From: Bipolaris cookei
Lineage: Eukaryota; Ascomycota; Dothideomycetes; Pleosporales; Pleosporaceae
DNA length: 64,000 bases
Assembly (NCBI GenBank): GCA_002286855.1
Contig: NRSV01000008.1
Span: 1-64,000 of the forward strand
Direction of reading: 5' to 3'
Part shown: positions 55,168 through 64,000 of the stretch, piece by piece
Layout: each line of letters begins with the position of its first letter
Numbering within the stretch: the first letter of the stretch is position 1
Program-made: the position numbers and the translations under genes
Notes under the pieces: generated by a model
The model's database searches: none
The model's input: only the letters and a program-made list of their open reading frames with translations
Told to the model about the DNA's origin: nothing

Positions 55168-58100
55168 CGCTGTCGGTGTTCTACTTTATGCACACTACTA
55201 TTCTACCCGGCGCCTCATGCGCGAATCTCCTTGGCAGCAGGTTCCAGATAACATGTTTGCTGCTTTTACACAGCAGACGACACTAAATTGCGGCTTGATG
55301 TTAGTGGCATCGTTAATATCTGGTGCAGCGACAAACCGCCTCATCCTTCCCTCTGATCGGACACTGGATATGGTCATTGACGTCCTTTATGCATTACCCA
55401 CACCTCAATTTAATATTGACCAACTGGGTCATATCCCACAAGACTCCGGCACTTGGTTGTGGCGGAGTGGGATGCAGTGCAACGGGATGTGTTCAAGAGC
55501 GACCATGTTCCACCATTAGCATGCCCCCAAAGGGCATTATCATGAGTGATATTAATGTACCGTCGACGTGGATTCAGATCATTGCAATATCGATGACTAC
55601 GGTAGAAGGCAAGCAAAACCCGGGACGCAGGTCGCGCGTACCGGGTATATGCAGTGTTGTGCATGTTGCATTTTCCCTTATCAGGGCGCGCGTTTTCGTC
55701 CTTGCACACACCATGCTTGCCTAGCTTGACGACGGGTTTTTTGACATGTGGTTACGTTTTAAGAGCTGGACGGGATGATATCTTCAATTTCCAGGATCGT
55801 TTATTAAAACTAGTTAGGCATTCGAGCGATGGCGTTTAGACTCGTTCTGGGCCGCTGGTCTGTCGCCTCCAGCTTCATCGGCTAATACAACAGCTTCATC
55901 TATTCGTACTGGAGTAACATGTGCTTGGGTCAGTCCTTCTGCGTTGTAAGCGAGGCTTCTAGAACATGTAGGCTAGATGAAACAGCATCTGTTGATGTTA
56001 TTTTCACGTGATAGAACAATATATGGATGTGTATTTCTTTGTTGTCTCAATGTTACCGCTGCAAATGCATTACATCATCACTATGTCCATTTCCCTTTTC
56101 TTCCATACTGCACGTACGCTCTACTTGTCTTTTTTTTCCCAATGAAGAAGGAAACAGAAGCCTGCGATCTCGACATGATGGTTTCGATCGCGCTAGCCTT
56201 TCATCCTTCGATTTTTGCCTCCCTTTCTGCACCGATAAGCCGCTTCGTCGTACTACCTTCCTAGAAAAGAAGAATGCAGTAATCTTCCTGGTCACCACGT
56301 ATCTGAGTCAGCACCATGTTTTTTTTCTTCTTCTCAAAACCAACCTCGACGTTGGGAAAAGCAACAAAATAAGTAAAGTAAAACAACACAAGAGCTCAAT
56401 CAGGAAGGAATGCAACAATGCTTGGTATTTGTCGTTTACCTTCCCTCTTTACATACACCTATTGAAACTAGTCCCGCGCGCCAATCCACCACGCATGTTG
56501 CAACTTTAACCTCCCACTCGAGGTCCCAAAGACCGCCAAAAGCAGCAAGAAAACAAAACTAACTCGAATTTACAATGACATCTCCCTCACATGCCCCGCC
56601 AGTCTTATGAAACAGCAGGTGGGCACCATATTGCCCGTCTGCCTTGGTCACTGTCACAGATACAGTATATGGATGCAATATCGTAAATTAAACAGACGAC
56701 TCTTGGCATGCACGCCCGGTTTGAGCATGTGGGGAGGGGGGGGCGTATTAAATGGGCGTATATGGGTGTATGTGTGTGTGTGGGGTGAGCAAGGCAATGA
56801 GCGGATTTCGGCGCGATTGAGCCCCACGATGTGGGTGTGGGTGTGTGGACGGCATGTGGAGAGGATTGGAAGAGGGTTCGTGATTGTTGGGTTTCTTTGC
56901 ATCTGCCTGTTTTTTTTCGAGTGGGTACTACCAAGGACATACTTGGTAATTGCTGCTGCTGCTGCTGCTACTCTACATATTTTAGAATTTGGCCGCGGTG
57001 CATGTTTGATGGATTTGCCCGAAAATTACTGCCTTTGGTTTGCATAATTGATTGGCGGTTATAGTAAGTAAGGGAGTGAGATGAAGGTATGTTTTTCGCT
57101 TGAACTTGTTCTTCTGCCTACGTGTGTACATTACGGTTCTGTGCGGCTGATTATGCCTACCGACATGCCGAATGGTACGTACAGTACTTACATAGTTTTT
57201 TTAATATATGTAAGAATCTCACGACTAAGCAGATCGCCAAGAGGCCGGTGATCAGCGCCGTTGCGCGTTTAGAGCTTTGCAGTATCTCTCGTCATGCGTC
57301 GTGATCGCAATAAGCAGAATGACAGCGGGTGCGCGCATCGCATTGCTAGTGTTGGTTGCACACCGCTGCCCGTTAGGAAGGAGGCGCAGATACAAGCTCT
57401 CGGTGTACGGGTAAAATCTAGATAAGCATGTATGTGGCTTTCCGGTTGAACCTTTTGAATGCGGAAATGCCTTTTCTGGGTGTGCCGGTCTGCCCAGCAA
57501 GTAAGCAGAGGTATCGAGCACGCAAACCACACGGTGGAAATGTGTATACAGATGACAAGGGTGGTTGTTTACACCATCTGAAACGAGTGAGATGACACGA
57601 ACAAATCTAAGTAAGCACTGGTAAAGAAACATAACTCGTATTTATTGGTCAACCTACTTCGATCGATGTGTACAGCCATGACATTTCTGATCCATTTGTA
57701 TTTCCCTTGCTACCACTGCAAGTTGCAAGGCCCAATACAGGGGAGATGATAAACTATCACTATCAATATAGTGGCAACAGGCATGCACACAACCCACGCC
57801 CCGCTTATTTACACAAGCCCCGACCCGTGCCTGACGTCCTTAGCCTTTCGTTATATCCGCCGCGTGCCGTCGTCTTACCCTGAATCGCCCAAATGTCCGA
57901 GAACAACGAAGATGACAACCCCCTGGCTCGCCGTAATCACCGTCATCACCATCACCATGCTGTCGCTTAGTAAACGAAAGCGAAACAAAACATATCGAAT
58001 CATTTATTAGTATTTACCATGTACATCCTGGCACATGCCGTCTTCCGGGCCCTGAGCGGCCCGATCGAACAACAGTGCACGCGCACACACAGACGCGCGC

Positions 58101-58702
58101 ACGCGCGCTCGCTCGAGACCGAGATTACCCTCTATAACTACAAGCATTTTGCTAAACTCAAACAAATCAAATCGCCCGGACTTCTTTCTCTCTTTATCCC
58201 AAAGCAGTAAGAGTGGGGGTACATAGTAAACACGCGGAGAAAGAAAGGAGGGGGTGGAAATGGTGCTTCCACTTACACAACCCTTCTCTGTCTCTGTGCA
58301 CTGCGCACATCCTTGTTGTATTGTGTGTAATCATGCTAACGTAGTTGTATGTATAATCTTGGCCCCAATAAGGGTAGAATGGCCTTGCTACCCAGCAAGT
58401 CCCGCCATCTTATCGCCCCATCGACCGTAGCGTAGCGTGGGAAAAAAACGCATAGATCAGCAAAGAAGGGTGCAAGCCTGTCTACCCGCATCCTGGCTTG
58501 CTTGTCCGTCGAAAACAAAAAAAACGCAGCGACTCGACAGACAGGTGATAATAGTAGAAGAGTTTCGGGCGGGCAGCAGCAAGCACTGCACACGTACGGG
58601 ACTCGAGCACCACCCTTCTCGCTGTCCGCTAGCTTCGGCTGACAAACACATATGCAGACATACGCCTTCTCCTCTCACATAGGGTGTACTAGACAAGATA
58701 GA

Positions 58703-58730
58703 CATGTGCATGTGCATGTGCATGTGCATG
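58703..58730. repeat. CATGTG hexamer microsatellite
   Basis: About four and a half tandem copies of the hexamer CATGTG, within the gene-poor region. Confidence 0.9.
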
Positions 58731-61047
58731 CGCCCTATATCGACCATCTTGGTTGCTTGCGGAAAGCGCTGATCAATGCATTGCTGCTTTTGCGCCACTA
58801 CTAGCATAGTTTCCCCCCTCCCGTCTCTCCACTGGCGCATCCCTAGTGCTTGCGTCTATCCAGGTTTGGCCGAGGCGTGGATGTACCGGGGTATGTGTAT
58901 GTATGTGTGTGTGAGAGAGAGGGGAAGCATGAAGGAGAATGAGGGGGATGAGAGCATGGGTTTGGGGGGTTGGGTTTGCGATGCGAGGGTAGTGTCGAAT
59001 TAGAGGCGGGGACGGAGTTGCGGGGGGTTGGATTGAGGGAAGCGATGCGGATCAGTGCGGGGGGAGAGGCGAAAAGGGGAGGATCGAGATATCGATGTAT
59101 CGTGAATTCGACTTGCTTGCTACGCGTGCCTATCTTGTCTTTTTTTTTGCTTTCTTTGTTCTTGACGGACAGAGATTGCGTTGGTTTGCACATATAGTAC
59201 CATTTTGCTTCGTGGAGTCAAACTTTACGCTCAGCATCCCTGATTGGCTGTGAAGTAGCGGAGAAAAAAACGAAACAAGCTGACTATAGCTCGTATCTAC
59301 GATGAAGAAGTAGCCAATGCCATGGTTTTCTTTCTTTATTGAGTACAAGTGAGTACGTGTATCTTCGTATCTTGAAGCCGTGCGGGGTCACAGTAAGCAA
59401 ACCGAGTAGTGGAATCAGCAACGTAAAAAGAAAGAAAAATAGGGTTTGATTTGATGCTCAGCATCTGCACCATACCGTCGTGTTCCAATTGGGGAACTTG
59501 GTGATAGCTACCAGGTTTTCTGTGGGGCTGGGCGGGAAGACTGATGATGTTGCTGCAAGTCATGTAGATGCTATTGTGTAAAAGAAAGAAAAAGAGCGAA
59601 GTTTAGCAGTAAGAAATGGTGATGCGCAAATGACTATGTGATGAATATGCTGACTGCATTAAGTGCAACACGACTACCTAGTTATTTCTTACTATATCAA
59701 ACCCTTGGCTGCACTACTATAATCTACTCTACTCTACAATAGAGCAAGTACATACTCCCAAACAAGCCTAACCCTCGACACACACACACACCCCACCATC
59801 CCGAGCAACCCGAGCAACCGGGCGCCCACCGCCTGTATCCGTACATATCGATACCAGCAAAATTACCACTCTCACACGTCAGTATATGCAATCCCGAATC
59901 AAGTGACGTGCATTGGCCCGTCTACTTTTCCCCTTTTAGCCGTGCAAGGCCAGCAAAGGAAGCATGTCGAATAAAAGAAAATAGGAGGGGACACGTGAAA
60001 CTAAGGCCATTTGGTTCTCTTCTGAAAAGCTTCGAGAAGTTGAAAATGCCATGATCTACACGCCTCTCCGTGTACGTGCATGTGTTGTCCTACTCCAAGC
60101 GAGTAGGGGATGGGATGATCAGTAACAGTAACACAGCAGTGCGTATTCACTGCTGTCGTGCTGACGGGGGTGCTTTGCTATAGGTCCAGGTAGAAATCGG
60201 TGATAGCCATGCCTCAGATAGCCTCAGATATTTCGTCATACCACCCTGCCACCCGCCCCCCATGCAAACAGCAAAAAAAGAGGGGTTCTGCAATGCCTGC
60301 TAGTCCTTTACTTTTCCGCACCCTGACCCCCTTCCAATGCACATGCACTCAGCGGAGCAAACCCACGGGCTTTTTGTTACGACCCTGCATACGGACTTGG
60401 GGGAAAAGAAATGAAATCATGGGCTTTTTTGGCGTTGCACACACGCAATGCCGATGTATCCTTGTTCGAATGATGGGTAAAAGAGGCAAGTTACATATGA
60501 ACTAGGGTGGAGTGTTAACATATAGGTTTTGGCGAGGCTGTTAGTTTGACAAATCTGTAAACTGGGGAGAAACAGTTTGGTGACGTTTATCGCGCTTTCT
60601 TTCAATGCGTATTCACGCTAGAGTATTAGATCAGACCAAAGCGCAACAAGAAAAAAAGCAATCGCAAGCTGTAAATATCGCAAAGTCAAGCTTCTTTGTT
60701 GCGCGGGAGTTGCCGAACTGCAGCGGACATGTCTTGGGAGGCACTAGTAGGTGTACTTAAACCGTACTGCACATCTATTTCTTTGTTTGGCGATGGCGGA
60801 ATAACAAGTCGGCGTGTGATTGCACATGCGGCAGGTGACGGAGGATCGGCCTCCGTACGTGGTTTTGCGGTAAGAGCAGGTGTGCTATGTGTGTGTGTGT
60901 ACTTGGATGGATGAGGAAAGTGCAAAGCTGCGGGAATAAGGGCCAGGCAGTGGGGGTGGGAGGGATGAGGGGCGAGGTGGCATCATTGGGCGTGACCGTA
61001 ACGATACCAAGGAAATTGTGGGTATAGTGACGTCTTGGGGGTGTCGC

Positions 61048-61066
61048 GAGTCGAGTCGAGTCGAGT
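61048..61066. repeat. GAGTC pentamer repeat
   Basis: Almost four tandem copies of GAGTC. Confidence 0.85.
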
Positions 61067-63059
61067 TAGGTGTACTTGCCTAGGTAGTGCGAGTTTGGTT
61101 GGTTGTAATGATGTTGCGCATGGGATTTTGGTTTAACGGCGCTGCGACGGTGAGATGATTAGCTGAAAAGGGTAATTCGAAAGACCATGGCGGGCTATCC
61201 AACCCTCTTTCGCTTGCAAGACGTAATAGTTTAGTTTCTGGAAGGCATAGTGAAGACGACTCGGCTTTGGGACCATGTTCCCAACCGGACTTTGTGTACA
61301 AAATCCGTTGTTCCACACCAATGAACACCTGACTATCACGCCATACATCGTATCCACAGCGCCCGTTGACCTCTGGACTTGCCTCCACTACGCCCATTCA
61401 CCGCCCGTGCAGGCCCAGCCTGCTGACTCATGCGACCGTCTCCCATCTCAAACATGTCACGCCTGACGACCCGTATCATACCAGCCCACCGGCCCCCGTG
61501 CCTAGAACCCTTTTTTGTTTCATCACCCCAGCTGCAGAACACTGCCAAGTGCTTATGTCCAATATCGGAACTGTGTGTGCATGCTATCTTGCTTGACTGC
61601 CGCCATAGATGGATTTCCGTGATAAGCGAAAAACGGATCCTCCAAGTGCCGAAATTGCTGGTGAGAGCGAGAGACGGCCAATAGAACACGGGCCATGTAT
61701 AGAACCAGTATGATATTGTAGAGATACGTGAAATGTGGAAATTACTTTGGCTAGATCTCTGTTAGAGAGGAGAATATAGAGAAAAGGGGAAATAGTCATG
61801 TCACGAAGAGGTAAACTCGACGTTGAGTTCTATGCATTTCCTTAATGCAATAATCTTCTCGTTCAATGAAGAAAAGTAACCAAAAAAGGGAGCTGTGGAT
61901 ATGTAGTTCTGGTATAGGAGAGAAGAATTGGAAAGGACTTGCATGATCGGCGTGACTGCGGAACAACTTGTAGTCCCGAGAACCAGACAACTCATCGCCT
62001 CTTGCTTGGTAGTATGCATTCAACACCACAGAGGCAAATCCTCTCCAACACACAGGAAACTATTCTCTCCAACTGTGCCCCTCATTATTGCCTTTCTCAT
62101 CTACGCACAATACTCCAACCTCTAACCCATTGCTAACCGTTCTACCCCGAATCACTGGGTCCGGCCACCCCTTGCATACCAAAAATCCTTCCCGCACCAG
62201 GTCGTTAAGTGGGCGAACGCTGGTCCCCAAGGTCACGGGATTGGGGCTAGAATGTTGAAGCAAGGGGGTGGCGGGGGAGCTTTTTCTGGCTGCGAAGTGC
62301 ATACCCGGGACGAACAGTGGTGGTAACTGGTTAGGAAGAATGCCTCGGGTAAGAAAACTCAGTGACATGGTAGTTCCGCCCCAGCGCACCTAGCACCAAG
62401 TACCAGCAAATGCAGCACAAACAGTCTTGCAAGAAAATGAGTGTTTTGTCAGGTTGGAAACCAACCGTAATGTAGTCATGATTCTCCAGCGCTTCTCTTG
62501 CGCTTTTGGTATCTAAATTGAATCCAACTTTGCTTCAACCGTCGTCAAAACCCTATGAACAAGAAAAAACGCCTCTGCTTCCCAACTCTAAAAGACTCCT
62601 CAGGAGCGTGTTTGGGAGAAGCAACAAGAAAAGAGAAGCCATAATGATACACGTCAACATAAAATAAGCCAGTATCAAAATCATACCCAGCCGGGTTCGG
62701 TCGTGATACACTCTTGATCAATGCCAAACTGAAAATGCCGCCAAATTGCTCAGCACCAAGACACTGTGGTGCGTGAACGTGAGGACGAGTTTTGCAACGC
62801 CCGTGTGAATGTCTAGTCGTTGAAAATGGGGAACGCCGAAAACAAAACAACCTCGCCGGGTCGTGAGCCAGTTGCGCCGTTGCATGCTGAGGACCACAGA
62901 GATGGGGAAAAAATAGTGACGCCGGTGGATATGCAGCCCAGGATGCATAATTCAAATGATGCAAGTCGCTCTGATTGCATCGTCGTAATCGTGTGCTTTT
63001 GAACATGGAAATGAGGGTGGGTGTGATGGTGGGGGTAGTGAGGGTGCATTGGGTATGGC

Positions 63060-64000
63060 TCAGAAGAGGCCTCCCTCAATGACGCCTGGCTCGTCATCAC
63101 GGAGCTGGCTACCGCTCTTCTTGCGGGGCCACAGCTTGCTACTGACTCGCTTCCAACTATCTCTAGTAGCGCTAGCGAGACCATTGTGCTCTCCGCGGCT
63201 GTTGCGGGGACTGGGGGTGCCGCTGCTCGGAGCATTGTCATAGTAGGCATGGTGGAAGTCAGTCATGGGGTACTCGCTCACAGGCGGAGTACCGGGTGGG
63301 GTGAGGGGATCGCTCATGCCAGAGGGGCTGCTTGCACTACCCGAGTCATCGGTCAATGCATCGCTACCGCTTGTGTAGCCCGAGGTGACGCGGGTTGCCG
63401 GTGGCGGGCCGGACGACGTGGGCTGAGAGTGAAAGCGGGCATGAGAGAATGGGCGGGATTGCATGAAGCTAGAAGTGAGCGAACACGGCGCAGATGCGCG
63501 CTGGTGGGCGGGGACTGGTGGGTGTGAGGCACGAGAGAGGATGCTTCGCTCCTCGTAGCTGCGGGTCGACGAGCGCGAAATGTTACTTCCGGCATAGCTG
63601 TCGTGGCCGATGGTGGGATGTGCGCTCTGTGGGCTGACCGAGTTCAAGAACGAGACCAATACACTCTCTTCCATGAGTTCGTTAATCTTGGCCACGGCAC
63701 TGTCCAATGACGATGGGTGAGGAGGGACGTAGGAGTCGGAGAGGCTGAGCAGGTTGTCGCGGACCTCGGCTGGAAGGTTGACCTGGGGTTGGTTAGTAAA
63801 TTGGCGGGGGAAGGAGCAATCATGGGCAGCAGTTGCTTACTTCGCGCGGGCCCGACTCGCGAATGTAGGCATCGATCAAGCGACGCCAAAGCATAAGGAC
63901 GTAGGCGCACTCGTCAGACAGCGGTGAGATTGGGCTGCCAGGATGGCGGCTGACCATCTTGGAGTAATGCTTGCGGTAGCGGGAGGCATCCATTGTGAAT
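63060..64000 (-). CDS. RGS-domain protein, C-terminal part, may start off-window
   Basis: Exons 63841 upwards to the window edge and 63782-63060; the 58-nt intron is GT-AG and phase 0. From the first ATG in view (63993) it would be 291 aa, but the frame is open to the edge, so the true 5' end probably lies beyond. DASRYRKHYSKMVSR, DECAYVLMLWRRLIDAYIRESGPREVNLPAEVRDNLL and AVAKINELMEESVLVSFLNSV match the second half of a fungal RGS domain of the RgsA type, which accelerates GTP hydrolysis on G-alpha. The remainder is a Ser/Pro tail ending in WPRKKSGSQLRDDEPGVIEGGLF. Assignment rests on the pattern, not a search. Confidence 0.75.

Larger units (their letters stand above)
55168..63059. other. 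Gene-poor region of 7.9 kb with simple repeats
   Basis: No frame with recognisable protein, no splice-consistent gene and no tRNA was found. Simple repeats are frequent: GT-rich tracts around 56760-56850, (TGC)6 at 56951-56969, CG/CA dinucleotides at 58078-58110, a TGCATG-type hexamer array at 58703-58730, an (AC)n run at about 59779-59792 and GAGTC pentamers at 61048-61066. It could include the long 3' flank of the RGS gene, non-coding RNAs, or short genes I cannot distinguish from chance frames. Confidence 0.5.

Noticed and set aside
58078..58110. Alternating purine-pyrimidine GC/CA tract considered as a Z-DNA regulatory element
   Set aside because: Short and in the middle of other simple repeats; nothing else supports a function.
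62060..62389. 109-codon minus-strand frame in the gene-poor region
   Set aside because: Some regions look protein-like, but there is no recognisable motif, intron or conserved feature.
1..64000. tRNA, rRNA or CRISPR-like features
   Set aside because: No GGTTCGANNCC box B in a cloverleaf context, no rRNA motifs and no regularly spaced repeats were found by eye.

Overview
The window looks like nuclear DNA of a filamentous ascomycete (Pezizomycotina, plausibly a Dothideomycete; that rank is inference). The signs are many short spliceosomal introns (about 44-100 nt), fungal single-copy housekeeping genes on both strands, a HET-domain gene, a SAT4/rhodopsin-type membrane protein gene, and pogo/Fot-like transposons carrying mutations of the RIP (repeat-induced point mutation) type. 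All multi-exon models below were built by hand from splice sites and reading-frame continuity; no search was run.

Layout. 1-1.1 kb: decayed pogo-like transposon with an internal duplication. 2.2-4.0 kb: broken HET gene. 4.6-7.3 kb: alpha/beta hydrolase and an inositol-type MFS transporter, convergent. 8.0-16.2 kb: ataxin-2/PBP1 homologue and BUD6, divergent. 17.7-23.4 kb: LST8, an FMN-dependent 2-hydroxy-acid oxidase and a PTC2-type PP2C phosphatase, all on the minus strand. 25.0-32.6 kb: peroxisomal acyl-CoA oxidase ending in SKL, an EthD-like protein, a 2EXR-like protein, an Alba-like protein and a secreted BBE-type flavin oxidase. 33.5-34.9 kb: SAT4-family gene. 36.5-40.0 kb: two different pogo-like transposons lying head to tail and sharing one TA, both degenerate. 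40.3-47.9 kb: FOL3, a disordered conserved-looking protein, ALG11 and COX18. 48-50 kb: gene-free DNA with a long near-perfect hairpin. 50.2-55.2 kb: SOG2 and a disordered protein. 55.2-63.1 kb: gene-free stretch of almost 8 kb rich in simple repeats. 63.1-64.0 kb: C-terminal part of an RGS protein.

Most genes are unlinked housekeeping functions: TOR signalling (LST8), polarity and RAM signalling (BUD6, SOG2), folate, N-glycosylation, cytochrome oxidase assembly and mRNA granules. No secondary-metabolite cluster or defence island is evident. The most notable signals are the 45-bp inverted repeat at 48.7 kb, two GC-AG introns (one deciding the C-terminus of the PP2C), three CCTCGG boxes upstream of the acyl-CoA oxidase, and the abutting transposon pair with a RIP signature.
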